Below, in pieces: positions 6,392 to 13,581 of a stretch of 16,470 nt of DNA; the first letter of the stretch is position 1, and every line of letters begins with the position of its first letter. Source of the DNA: UBA5738 sp049641805 (GTDB lineage: Bacteria; Patescibacteriota; Minisyncoccia; Minisyncoccales; UBA5738). The stretch covers positions 1-16,470 of the forward strand of contig JBARNX010000074.1 of the NCBI GenBank assembly GCA_049641805.1, written 5' to 3'. The translations under genes were made by a program, and so were the position numbers. The notes beneath the pieces are model-generated. The model did not search any database. It saw only the letters and a list, made by a program, of their open reading frames with translations, and had not been told where the DNA came from.

Positions 6392-7021
6392 ATGTCAAGA
6401 AATTATTTGGAAGCGTTTGTAGTTATTGTTATCGCTTTGGCCTTGGGGTATTTTATGGTTTTGCCCAAATTCGGCGAATTGCAAAGCGTTAAGCAGAGAT
6501 TGGAGCAGAAAAATGTTGAAATCCAAAACCGTCAAGACTATTTTGCCAGTCTGGAAAAAATGTCGAACGATTTGGATCGGCATTCGGACGGTTTGAAAAA
6601 AATGGGGACGGCTTTGCCGGTTAATCCCGATGTGCCGGCGTTCATGAATTTTGCGCAGGCGACCGCGATGCAGTCGGGGTTGGTATTGAAGAGTATTGAT
6701 TATTCAGGGCAGAACAAAACTTCGGGCGACAGCATGTCGTTGTATGGAGAAGCCGCGATTGAAGAAACCGCGCCATCCGTTTATCTTTTGCGCGATTACG
6801 GCGTTTCGGTGGCGCTTTCGGGGAGCTATGCCAATTTCAAGGATTTTTTGTTCCGGATTGAAAATTCCAGCCGCATGGTCAAGGTGAGTTCGGTTGGCGT
6901 GAGTACGGCCAAAGAATCATCTTTGGAAGAGCCGCGGTTTAATGCGGGCGAATCCGGGGAAACCGGCGAGGTTCTCGAATATACGGTGGAAATGAAAGTC
7001 AATTATTACGATCAGCCTTAA
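6392..7021 (+). CDS. pilO: PilO-like inner-membrane platform protein
   Basis: 209 residues. An N-terminal membrane helix (about 6-24, AFVVIVIALALGYFMVLP) is followed by a coiled coil (LQSVKQRLEQKNVEIQNRQ, about 30-48) and a periplasmic ferredoxin-like domain ending in a beta strand (YTVEMKVNYY). VALSGSYANFKDFLFRIENS (about 139-158) is the most typical PilO segment. PilO heterodimerises with PilN and aligns the pilin with the platform. It sits between pilN and the PilP-position gene, as in pilMNOP operons. It starts at ATG 6392 right after an AT palindrome. Confidence 0.88.
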   Translation: MSRNYLEAFVVIVIALALGYFMVLPKFGELQSVKQRLEQKNVEIQNRQDYFASLEKMSNDLDRHSDGLKKMGTALPVNPDVPAFMNFAQATAMQSGLVLKSIDYSGQNKTSGDSMSLYGEAAIEETAPSVYLLRDYGVSVALSGSYANFKDFLFRIENSSRMVKVSSVGVSTAKESSLEEPRFNAGESGETGEVLEYTVEMKVNYYDQP

Positions 7022-7067
7022 GGTTCGTATTTTCTTAAAATTTTTCAACCAATAACCATTACTTAAT

Positions 7068-7397
7068 ATGGCAATTACTTTTGAAGAAAAAAACAATACT
7101 GTCAGAAATATCGCAATCGTCGCGGCAATCGCGGTATTTTTGCTCGCGGCGGGATTCTTTGCGTGGAAAGCGATTCAGGAACCGCCAATCGTTAATTTGG
7201 TTCCGGCGGAGAATATGATTCAAATCAGAACCGAGACATTGGACGATCCGCGGCTTACCGCGCTGGAGTTGTTTCCCGAAATACCGCCGGCCGTCGCGCC
7301 GGCCGTTCGGGACAATCCTTTCGTAAAAAACAAGGCTCAATCGGCGACAAGCACATTGGTTCTTGAGAATCAACCGGCCGCGAATATCGCGCCATAA
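7068..7397 (+). CDS. Small single-pass membrane protein in the PilP position
   Basis: 109 residues: cytoplasmic N-terminus, one membrane helix (about 14-33, IAIVAAIAVFLLAAGFFAWK) and a proline-rich extracytoplasmic tail with FPEIPPAVAP and RDNPFV. No lipobox is seen, so it is not a typical PilP lipoprotein. The NPF-containing tail and its place after pilO suggest a reduced PilP-like partner of PilN/PilO, which would make sense if there is no PilQ secretin for PilP to contact. This is inference from position and topology; sequence similarity to PilP is not evident to me. Codon use matches the neighbours, so I take it as a real gene. Confidence 0.7.
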   Translation: MAITFEEKNNTVRNIAIVAAIAVFLLAAGFFAWKAIQEPPIVNLVPAENMIQIRTETLDDPRLTALELFPEIPPAVAPAVRDNPFVKNKAQSATSTLVLENQPAANIAP

Positions 7398-7400
7398 CGG

Positions 7401-7424
7401 ATTCGCGATAAAGAAACCGCGAAT
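7401..7424 (+). other. Hairpin after the PilP-position gene
   Basis: ATTCGCG (7401-7407) and CGCGAAT (7418-7424) form a 7-bp stem with a 10-nt loop just after the stop codon; a T-rich stretch (7436-7443) follows at a distance. It could be a weak terminator or attenuator before pilB. The tail is too far away for a classic intrinsic terminator. Confidence 0.35.
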
Positions 7425-7443
7425 TCAGTTTAATTCTTTTTAT

Positions 7444-7532
7444 ACCCCGTCAGCTTGCTGCGGGGAACAAAAAGAATGAGGAGTCCAGAGGAAACATCCT
7501 CTGGTTGCAGCGGGGTTAATACCCCGACGCAA
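7444..7532 (+). ncRNA. Candidate structured RNA element, copy 2 (upstream of pilB)
   Basis: This copy has the same three-hairpin order as 17-106. Hairpin I is CCCCG (7445-7449), bulged T, CAG, loop CTTG, CTG, CGGGG (7461-7465). Hairpin II is CCAGAGGA (7485-7492), loop AACA, TCCTCTGG (7497-7504). Hairpin III is TTGC (7505-7508) with GCAA (7529-7532), an AG/AC internal loop, and CGGGG (7511-7515) with CCCCG (7522-7526). Shared with copy 1 are loop CTTG, joint GAAC, ATGAGGA-N-TCC before hairpin II and ACA in loop II. Paired positions differ but stay paired: A57-T70 of copy 1 is G7488-C7501 here, and C75-G105 is T7506-A7531. It ends 27 nt before the pilB ATG. Confidence 0.6.
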
Positions 7533-7559
7533 GAACCCAATTTATTTTTGAGTCGGAAA

Positions 7560-9320
7560 ATGTCATTTTTAACCAAACAACTTATTGTCGGTAAAATAAT
7601 CACCCAGGATCAAGCGGTCGCGATTGAAACGGATTTAAGAAGTAATCCCGCCAAAACCGAAGAAGAATTGTTGCTGGCGCGCGGATTGATCGAAGAGGGA
7701 AAGCTGTTCGAAGTGAAAAGCCAGGTTTTGGGCATGCCTTTTGTTTCCAGTCCGCCCGAGGATCTTTCTTTGGAGGTGTTGCAAACCATTCCCGAGGAAA
7801 CCGCCAAATTTTACCGGATGATACCTTTGGGCGAAAAAAAATCAGAGGTTATCGTCGGTATGGTTTATCCCGAAGACCTGAAGGCGCAGGAAGCGCTCAA
7901 ATTTCTGGCGCGGAAAAATGATTTTGTCTATCAGGTGGTTTTGATAACGCCCAAAATATTCAATGCCCTTTTGGGAAAATACCGCGATTTAAAAAAAGAA
8001 GTCGGCAAAGCGCTGGAAGAATTCAGGGAAGAGGAAGAGACCGGAACGGACACTTCGCGTCGTCCGCAGTTTGAAACGATGTCGAATGTTGAGGACGCGC
8101 CGATCGCCAAAATCGTGAATGTTATTTTGCGCAACGCGCTTGACGGAGCGGCGTCGGATATTCATATCGAACCCAGCCGCACCAAATTGCGGGTGCGTTT
8201 CCGGGTGATGGGCGAGCTTTATTCTTCGATATTTTTACCGTTGAACATTGCCAACGCGGTGCTGGCGCGCATCAAAATAATGTCGAATATGAAGATCGAT
8301 GAGAATCGCGTGCCGCAGGACGGCCGTTTTTCAATGAAGATCGATTCCAAGAATATCGATTTCCGCGTGTCCACGCTGCCCACGGCTTTGGGGGAAAAAG
8401 TGGTAATGAGAATCCTTGATCCGGATGCCGGATACAAAACATTCGAAGATTTGGGGCTTGACGGGAGGAATCTTGAACTGGTCAGAAAGGCGATTGATGA
8501 ACCGTTTGGCTTGATTCTGGTTACCGGCCCCACCGGATCGGGCAAGAGTACGACTCTTTACGCGGTTTTGCAGGAAGTCAACAGCGATAAGATCAATATC
8601 ATTAGCTTGGAGGATCCGGTGGAGTATTTTTGCGATGGCGTGAATCAGTCGCAAGTCCGGCCGGAAATCGGTTTTGATTTTGCTTCGGGGTTGCGCAGTA
8701 TCTTGCGCCAGGATCCGGATGTGATTATGGTTGGTGAAATCCGCGACGAAGAAACCGCGCTTTTAACGATTCATTCGGCATTGACCGGCCATTTGGTGCT
8801 GTCAACGCTTCACACCAATGATTCGCTGGGCGTGGTGCCGCGCCTCGTCGATTTGAAAGTGCAATCATATTTAATTCCTTCGACCCTTACTCTGGCGCTG
8901 GCCCAGCGTCTGGTGCGGCGGCTTTGTCCGGATTGCAAGAAAAAAGTTGAAGCAAAAGGGTTTTTAAAAGAAAAAATTATCGATGAGTTCAAGGATATTC
9001 CGGCCGCGTCGCGGGTTAATGTCGAGTTGGGGGATCCGATCTATATTTGGGAGCCGGTTGGCTGTCCCAAGTGCAATCGGCAGGGATTTTCGGGCCGGGT
9101 TGGTATTTTTGAAACGCTGGAAATGACTCCGGAACTGGGCGAAATCATACTAAAAGACCTTTCCGGAACCGCGCTTAGCGCGGAAGGAAAACGCCAGGGG
9201 ATGACAACGATGCGCCAGGACGGGATTTTAAAGGTTTTAAGGGGAGTGACCACGATTGAAGAGGTTTTGAAAGCGACCGAAGAAGACGCGGCGGCGGTAG
9301 TGATCGAACCCAAATCGTAA
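7560..9320 (+). CDS. pilB: Type IV pilus extension ATPase PilB
   Basis: 586-residue GspE/PilB-type secretion ATPase, the hexameric motor that drives pilus extension from the cytoplasm. An N-terminal MshEN-like domain (about 1-150) precedes the catalytic core. Walker A is GPTGSGKST (323-331, Lys329); Walker B is DPDVIMVGEIRD (385-396); the Asp and His boxes (SLEDPVEY, STLHTND) are present. A four-cysteine zinc site lies in the C-terminal domain (Cys456, Cys459, Cys502, Cys505), which separates PilB/GspE from PilT. The frame is open to 7455, but that stretch is the hairpin element; MSFLTKQLIVGKII at 7560 fits the family, although no ribosome binding site is evident. It follows the PilP-position gene after 162 nt. 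Confidence 0.96.
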   Translation: MSFLTKQLIVGKIITQDQAVAIETDLRSNPAKTEEELLLARGLIEEGKLFEVKSQVLGMPFVSSPPEDLSLEVLQTIPEETAKFYRMIPLGEKKSEVIVGMVYPEDLKAQEALKFLARKNDFVYQVVLITPKIFNALLGKYRDLKKEVGKALEEFREEEETGTDTSRRPQFETMSNVEDAPIAKIVNVILRNALDGAASDIHIEPSRTKLRVRFRVMGELYSSIFLPLNIANAVLARIKIMSNMKIDENRVPQDGRFSMKIDSKNIDFRVSTLPTALGEKVVMRILDPDAGYKTFEDLGLDGRNLELVRKAIDEPFGLILVTGPTGSGKSTTLYAVLQEVNSDKINIISLEDPVEYFCDGVNQSQVRPEIGFDFASGLRSILRQDPDVIMVGEIRDEETALLTIHSALTGHLVLSTLHTNDSLGVVPRLVDLKVQSYLIPSTLTLALAQRLVRRLCPDCKKKVEAKGFLKEKIIDEFKDIPAASRVNVELGDPIYIWEPVGCPKCNRQGFSGRVGIFETLEMTPELGEIILKDLSGTALSAEGKRQGMTTMRQDGILKVLRGVTTIEEVLKATEEDAAAVVIEPKS

Positions 9321-9333
9321 TGTCGAATTTTTC

Positions 9334-9363
9334 TTTCCATTGTTTTGCCGAATGCGCTATACT
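9334..9363 (+). promoter_or_regulatory. Weak promoter candidate before the response regulator
   Basis: TATACT (9358-9363) is a good -10 hexamer in the 72-nt gap after pilB. The best -35 at normal spacing is the weak TTTCCA (9334-9339, 18-nt spacer). It would give a leader of about 25 nt for the regulator at 9393. Confidence 0.35.
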
Positions 9364-9392
9364 TAATTAATTGGTTAGCCGCAAATAAAAAT

Positions 9393-9815
9393 ATGCCGAT
9401 GAAAATTAACGAAAAAAATAACGAAGAGAAAAAAATTCTTGTCGTTGAAGACGATCCGTTTTTGTCCGATATCTACAATACCAAATTGAAACAAGGCGGA
9501 TTTGATGTAGATTCGGCGATGACCGGAGAGGAGTGTTTGCAAAAGCTGAATGCCAAAAATTATGATTTGATGCTGCTCGATATCGTGCTGCCGCAACTGG
9601 ACGGATGGGAAGTAATGGCGCGCGTCAGGGAAATGCGGCAAAAAAACCCGAACTCCGATCTTAATCGTTTGAAAATAATTATTTTATCCAACCTCGGGCA
9701 AAAAGAGGAGATTAAGAAAGGATTGGATCTTGGAGCCGACGGTTTTATGATCAAGGCGCATTTTACTCCCAGCGAAATCGCGGAAGAGATAAACAAAACA
9801 TTGAAAATAAATTAA
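9393..9815 (+). CDS. Receiver-only response regulator (CheY/PilG-like)
   Basis: 140 residues, almost all one REC domain. The acidic pair is Asp20-Asp21 (VVEDDPF), the phospho-acceptor Asp63 (LLDIVLP), the switch Ser99 (ILSN) and Lys121 (FMIKAHF); all active-site residues are present. There is no output domain, so it should act by protein contact, as CheY does on the flagellar switch or PilG/PilH on twitching. Lying between the extension ATPase pilB and the retraction ATPase pilT, it may tune the motor; this is inference. No histidine kinase is in the window. An N-terminal charged tail (residues 3-14) precedes the domain. The frame is open to 9345, but ATG 9393 or 9399 lies closer to the fold. 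Confidence 0.88.
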   Translation: MPMKINEKNNEEKKILVVEDDPFLSDIYNTKLKQGGFDVDSAMTGEECLQKLNAKNYDLMLLDIVLPQLDGWEVMARVREMRQKNPNSDLNRLKIIILSNLGQKEEIKKGLDLGADGFMIKAHFTPSEIAEEINKTLKIN

Positions 9816-9895
9816 AATGCAAAAATCAAAAATCAAAATTTAGGAAAAATATATGTCATCAAAATTTTACATTTTGATATTTACATTTTTAATTT
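9809..9895 (+). repeat. AT-rich foldback element between the regulator and pilT
   Basis: An imperfect palindrome fills the whole spacer: the left arm (9809-9831) pairs with the right arm (9872-9895) with one indel and a few mismatches. It begins within the regulator's last codons and ends 5 nt before the pilT ATG. Positions 9825-9851 are an exact reverse complement of 11035-11061 in the spacer after pilT (27 nt). The core word AAAATTTAGGAAAAATA is shared. Confidence 0.65.
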
Positions 9896-9900
9896 GAAAC

Positions 9901-10962
9901 ATGGATTATTCCCAATTACTTGAAAAATTTCTCGCGGTTACGGTGCAAAAAGAAGCGTCCGATCTTCATATGTCGTCCGGATATCCTCCTATCATCCGCA
10001 TCAACGGCGAGTTGTGGGCGATTCCAAAAGAACCCAATCTTTCGCCGCGCGACAGCCAGGGGCTGGCGTTTGCCATGATGACTCCCGAACAGCAGAACCA
10101 ATTTTTGAAGTTCAAAGAAATTGATTTTTCCTACGCATTTCAGGGCAAAGAGCGTTTCCGTACCAATATTTTTTTCCAGAAAGGATGCATATCGTGCGCT
10201 TTGCGGTTGATTCCGACCAAAATACGCACATTGAAAGAACTTAATTTGCCGCCGGTTTTGCAAAAATTCGTTGAAGCGGAACAGGGTTTTGTTCTTATTA
10301 CCGGCCCGGCATCGCACGGCAAGTCCACCACATTGGCGGCATTTATCGACGCGATCAACCATTCGCGCTGCGATCATATAATTACCATCGAGGATCCGAT
10401 CGAATACTTGTTTACTCCGGATGCTTCCGTGATCGAGCAAAGAGAACTGAATTCCGACACCTATTCGTTTTCAATGGCGTTGCGGTCGGTTTTCCGTCAG
10501 GATCCGGATGTGATTATGATCGGTGAAATGCGCGATGTGGAAACGATTTCCACGGCGTTGACCGCCGCGGAAACGGGCCATTTGGTATTTGCGACATTGC
10601 ACACGAATTCGGCTTCGCAGAGCATCCACCGCATCGTTGATTCGTTCCCGGCCGAGCAGCAGGCGCAAATCCGCGCCCAGCTTTCTTCTTCGCTTTTGGG
10701 AATTGTTTCCCAGCGGCTGATTTTATCGAGCAAAGGAGGCATGGTGCCCGCTTGCGAAGTGCTTTTTAATAATTTTGCCGTGGGCAACCTTATTCGTGAA
10801 AACAAAATTCACGAAATTCCGCTGGTCATAGAAACTTCTTCCAAGGACGGAATGATTTCGCTTAACAAATCGCTGGCCAATCTGGTGAAAAACGGCGACA
10901 TTTCGCTGGAAAAAGCGATGTCGCATTCTTTGAATCCGCAGGAACTGGAAGCCCTAATCTAA
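9901..10962 (+). CDS. pilT: Twitching motility retraction ATPase PilT
   Basis: 353 residues, the normal PilT length. This hexameric ATPase depolymerises the pilus, powering twitching and DNA pull-in. The N-terminal PAS-like domain shows ASDLHMSSGYPPIIRINGEL (about 19-38). The catalytic core has the Asp box (TIEDPIEY), Walker B DPDVIMIGEMRD (201-212, Glu209) and His box TLHTN (232-236). Walker A is GPASHGKST (135-143): the invariant G-x4-GKS/T is kept, but the usual TGSG turn is ASHG. The C-terminal segment AVGNLIREN corresponds to the AIRNLIRE retraction motif of PilT. There is no zinc tetracysteine, which excludes PilB. AT-rich foldback repeats flank the gene on both sides. Confidence 0.95.
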   Translation: MDYSQLLEKFLAVTVQKEASDLHMSSGYPPIIRINGELWAIPKEPNLSPRDSQGLAFAMMTPEQQNQFLKFKEIDFSYAFQGKERFRTNIFFQKGCISCALRLIPTKIRTLKELNLPPVLQKFVEAEQGFVLITGPASHGKSTTLAAFIDAINHSRCDHIITIEDPIEYLFTPDASVIEQRELNSDTYSFSMALRSVFRQDPDVIMIGEMRDVETISTALTAAETGHLVFATLHTNSASQSIHRIVDSFPAEQQAQIRAQLSSSLLGIVSQRLILSSKGGMVPACEVLFNNFAVGNLIRENKIHEIPLVIETSSKDGMISLNKSLANLVKNGDISLEKAMSHSLNPQELEALI

Positions 10963-11078
10963 ATTAAAAATTGAAAAATCAAAATGTAAAATTTCGGAGT
11001 TGAAATTTTGTCGAACAAAATTTTAACAAATATGTATTTTTCCTAAATTTTGATTTTTGATATTCACATTTTAAATTT
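10961..11078 (+). repeat. AT-rich foldback element between pilT and pilC
   Basis: Arms of 34 nt (10961-10994 and 11045-11078) pair with few mismatches and bracket a perfect 9-bp hairpin AAATTTTGT (11003-11011), loop CGA, ACAAAATTT (11015-11023). The element starts inside the pilT stop codon and ends 2 nt before the pilC ATG, so it is the complete spacer. It contains the inverted 27-nt copy (11035-11061) of 9825-9851. Confidence 0.7.
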
Positions 11079-11080
11079 TT

Positions 11081-12286
11081 ATGAGGTTCGTATATCAAGC
11101 CAGGTTAAAAAACGGGGAAGTTAAATCCGGGGTGATGGAGGCCGATTCGGTGCAGACCGCGGCCGAGATTTTGCGCCGCGACGATCTTTTTGTCACATTC
11201 CTGAAAAAAGAGGATCAGAGCCTCGCCAAAAAATTTCATTTTTTCGAGGGGGTTTCAGGAAAAGATATCGCGATTTTTTCGCGCCAGCTGGCGGTGATGT
11301 TTCACGCCAATGTGTCGCTGGTCGAGTCTTTGCGGGTTATCGGCGCCCAGCTTGCCAACCAGAATTTTCGGGAGAAGATTTTAAAGATTTCCCAAGTTGT
11401 TGAGGCGGGATCGCCTTTGTCGGCCGCTTTGGCCAAATACCCGGATATTTTTTCACCGTTTTTTGTTGCCATGGTGCGCGCCGGCGAGGTTTCGGGCAAC
11501 CTTTCGGAACAGTTCAATTATTTGGCCAATTATCTTGAAAAACAATATTACCTGGAAGGGAAAGTGAAGGGCGCTATGGTTTACCCGATTGTTATTTTGG
11601 TGGTGATGGTGGCCGTGCTGTTCCTTTTGGCCTATTTCGTGATGCCGAGTATGGTGGAAATGTTGACCAGCGCCGGCGTTGAATTGCCGCCGCTGACCCA
11701 GTTTGTGATTGCCGCCACGAATTTTATCCGGGGTATCGGCGGAGTTTTGGCATTGCTCGCGGCAATCGCTTCGGCGGTGGTCATTATGAGGGTTTCCCGG
11801 ACGAAAAAAGGCAAAGAGTTTTTTGATCGTTTGGCGTTGCGCATCCCAATATTTAACAATCTCACGAAAATGCTTTGCGTGAGCCGCTTCGCGGACAATC
11901 TTTCCACGCTGATCACAGGCGGAATTCCAATTACCCAGGCTCTGGAAATTACCAGTACGATTGTCGGGAACACGATTTACCGCGATGTGATTATGAAAAC
12001 CTGTGACGGGGTGCGCAAAGGACAAACGATTTCTTCGATACTTTTCAATTATCCCGAACTCTTCGCGCCGATGTTTTCGCAAATGATCCTTGTGGGCGAG
12101 CAAACCGGTTCGCTGGATAAAAGTTTGCTGGTTATGGTGTCGTTTTATGAAAAAGAAACGGAGCGGTCCATTGACGGTATGCTGATACTTATCGAACCGA
12201 TAATGATTATTGTTCTCGGTTTGGTCGTGGGCGGAGTGGTGGCGTCGGTGATGATACCGCTTTATTCGTCGATGGGAGCCGCCTAA
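11081..12286 (+). CDS. pilC: Type IV pilus inner-membrane platform protein PilC
   Basis: 401-residue polytopic protein of the GspF/PilC family, the membrane base on which pilin subunits are added and removed by PilB and PilT. It has two tandem T2SSF domains, about 68-190 (IAIFSRQLAVMFHANVSLVE) and about 270-390 (CVSRFADNLSTLITGGIPIT), each with the conserved polar helix start. Three membrane segments are visible at about 168-190 (MVYPIVILVVMVAVLFLLAY), 212-235 and 370-393 (LIEPIMIIVLGLVVGGVVAS). The N-terminal FVYQARLKNGEVKSGVMEA is typical of the family. The length is normal and no defect is seen. No Shine-Dalgarno sequence lies before ATG 11081, which follows a foldback repeat. Confidence 0.95.
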   Translation: MRFVYQARLKNGEVKSGVMEADSVQTAAEILRRDDLFVTFLKKEDQSLAKKFHFFEGVSGKDIAIFSRQLAVMFHANVSLVESLRVIGAQLANQNFREKILKISQVVEAGSPLSAALAKYPDIFSPFFVAMVRAGEVSGNLSEQFNYLANYLEKQYYLEGKVKGAMVYPIVILVVMVAVLFLLAYFVMPSMVEMLTSAGVELPPLTQFVIAATNFIRGIGGVLALLAAIASAVVIMRVSRTKKGKEFFDRLALRIPIFNNLTKMLCVSRFADNLSTLITGGIPITQALEITSTIVGNTIYRDVIMKTCDGVRKGQTISSILFNYPELFAPMFSQMILVGEQTGSLDKSLLVMVSFYEKETERSIDGMLILIEPIMIIVLGLVVGGVVASVMIPLYSSMGAA

Positions 12287-12299
12287 AACAATTTCTATC

Positions 12300-12329
12300 T
12301 TGCAATCTACCGCATAAATTTGATAAAAT
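12300..12329 (+). promoter_or_regulatory. Promoter candidate after pilC, extended -10
   Basis: TTGCAA (12300-12305), 18-nt spacer, TAAAAT (12324-12329) preceded by TGA. The word TGATAAAATAAA recurs at 14125. It would drive the small membrane protein gene and perhaps the pilins. Confidence 0.5.
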
Positions 12330-12383
12330 AAACGAACCGCGAATCAGTACGGCCGCCAGAAGCGGCAATCGGCGCGGCCAATT

Positions 12384-12797
12384 ATGGAAACAAACAAAAA
12401 TTGCTTATCAGCCAATGCCGGCTGGAAGAAAAATCGTTTTTTTATGGTGCCGATTTTGGTGGTTTTTTTCGGCATCGGCATAACCGCGCAGATGGCGGCG
12501 ATCAAGCTGGCGGGCGGATTTTTTTACTCCAGGGAAGCGGATACGCAAAATATCTCAAAGAACAGGCACAATATTGAAATTCCGGCAATTTCCCGTTTGA
12601 GTCCGCTTTCCGAATTTTCAATGTCGGGATCAAGCGGACGAATAGTCTTTGGCGCAGATATTCTTGGATTTTTGGCCGCGGATATTTTTGTTTTGCCGTT
12701 TGCCGCCGCCGCTTTGGGTTTGCCGTGGCGCGGGATAACGGTTGCCAGATTTCTTTATGAGAGCGATTGCATTCGGATTCGTCCGCCGATAGTTTGA
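12384..12797 (+). CDS. Unrecognised small membrane protein in the pil locus
   Basis: 137 residues; I do not recognise a family. An N-terminal hydrophobic segment at about 19-40 (RFFMVPILVVFFGIGITAQM) could be a membrane anchor or uncleaved signal. A second hydrophobic stretch lies at about 91-112 (DILGFLAADIFVLPFAAAAL), and the tail is basic. There is no prepilin motif. Codon use (TTG, CCG, GCC, GGC rich) matches adjoining pil genes, and a promoter candidate lies 55 nt upstream, which favours a real gene. It lies between pilC and the prepilin genes, so an accessory pilus role is possible but unproven. The reverse frame at 12502-12909 is also open, but it lacks signals and family features. Confidence 0.5.
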   Translation: METNKNCLSANAGWKKNRFFMVPILVVFFGIGITAQMAAIKLAGGFFYSREADTQNISKNRHNIEIPAISRLSPLSEFSMSGSSGRIVFGADILGFLAADIFVLPFAAAALGLPWRGITVARFLYESDCIRIRPPIV

Positions 12798-12862
12798 TAA
12801 ATTCTTTTTTGTTTTTTTGGAATTTATTTAAAACTAAAGCGAGGTTGTTGAATAATTGATTT

Positions 12863-12891
12863 TTGGACAATTTTAAACTTGATGGTATCGG
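12863..12891 (+). promoter_or_regulatory. Promoter candidate for prepilin 1
   Basis: TTGGAC (12863-12868), 17-nt spacer, TATCGG (12886-12891) preceded by TGG. The -35 is good, while the -10 is weak but extended. The leader to the ATG at 12939 would be about 40 nt. Confidence 0.35.
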
Positions 12892-12938
12892 TAAATCGGC
12901 CAAGTCCAATAATTATCCAGCGATCCGATGATAATCAT

Positions 12939-13445
12939 ATGTTGATAGCCAATAAAAAAAACGGTTTGCCAAGGCAAGGTTTCACCCTTATTGAATTGCT
13001 GGTGGTTATCGCCATTATCGGCATTTTGGCCGGCATGGTGTTGGTGTCGATGGGCGGCGCGCGGGCCAAAGCCCGGGACGCCAAAAGAATGTCGGATATG
13101 CGCCAGATAGTTTCGGCGCAGGAAATGTATTACGGCGCGGCGGATATGTATTATCCTGCCAATCCCGCGGCGGGCGGCACTGCGACGGGAACAATTGTCT
13201 ATGGCTCCACGGTTTATATGGCCATTCCGACCGATCCGGGTGGACACGCGAGCCAAATTGCGTGTGGAACCGTCAATAGCAGGGGATATTATTGCGTGGT
13301 TGCCAATAGCGGCGATCGGCAAAAATTTTGCTATTACACCCAATTGGAGGGCGAGGCGAAATATTATACCGCGTCCCACGGCGGCAATGTCAAAAAGAGT
13401 ACTGCCGCGGTGCCGACATTGGCCAATTGCGGTACGGCCAACTAG
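12939..13445 (+). CDS. Type IV major prepilin, copy 1
   Basis: 168-residue class IV prepilin. The leader of 14 residues ends in Gly14, and PilD would cut before Phe15 in G|FTLIELLVVIAIIG and methylate the Phe; Glu at +5 is present. The hydrophobic helix continues to about residue 37, followed by ARAKARDAKRMSDMRQ. The C-terminal globular part has four cysteines (IACG, YYCVV, KFCYY, LANCG), which could form two disulfides, and the near-terminal GEAKYYTASHGGNVK. It would be the main fibre subunit or a variant of it. The start at 12939 leaves a normal short leader; the frame is open back to a TTG at 12879. The next gene is a close paralog. Confidence 0.93.
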   Translation: MLIANKKNGLPRQGFTLIELLVVIAIIGILAGMVLVSMGGARAKARDAKRMSDMRQIVSAQEMYYGAADMYYPANPAAGGTATGTIVYGSTVYMAIPTDPGGHASQIACGTVNSRGYYCVVANSGDRQKFCYYTQLEGEAKYYTASHGGNVKKSTAAVPTLANCGTAN

Positions 13446-13465
13446 TCAGTATGGGTAAAACCTAT

Positions 13466-13493
13466 TTGATAACGACAATGATAGTGATAGAAT
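13466..13493 (+). promoter_or_regulatory. Promoter of prepilin 2, extended -10
   Basis: TTGATA (13466-13471), 16-nt spacer, TAGAAT (13488-13493) preceded by TGA. It lies between the two prepilin genes, so copy 2 can be made independently of copy 1. The leader would be about 80 nt. Confidence 0.5.
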
Positions 13494-13513
13494 AATAAAA
13501 GGTCGAACTATCC

Positions 13514-13540
13514 GGCAATAAATAGTAAATATTTATTGCC
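13514..13540 (+). other. Perfect hairpin between the prepilin genes
   Basis: GGCAATAAATA (13514-13524), loop GTAAA, TATTTATTGCC (13530-13540): a perfect 11-bp stem. No T-run follows. It sits downstream of prepilin 1 and in the predicted leader of prepilin 2, so it may protect the first mRNA's 3' end or regulate the second. Confidence 0.55.
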
Positions 13541-13581
13541 ATTGATTGAGAATGTCAGTTTAAAAAAAATTATAAAGAATT

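Noticed and set aside
7415..7432. Shared word CCGCGAAT-CAGT at about 7417 and 12337 as a regulatory site
   Set aside because: It is short, partly explained by the 7401-7424 hairpin, and placed differently relative to genes; chance is likely.
12502..12909. Reverse-strand gene opposite the unknown membrane protein
   Set aside because: There is no promoter, ribosome site or recognisable domain, and the + strand frame has better start context and codon use.
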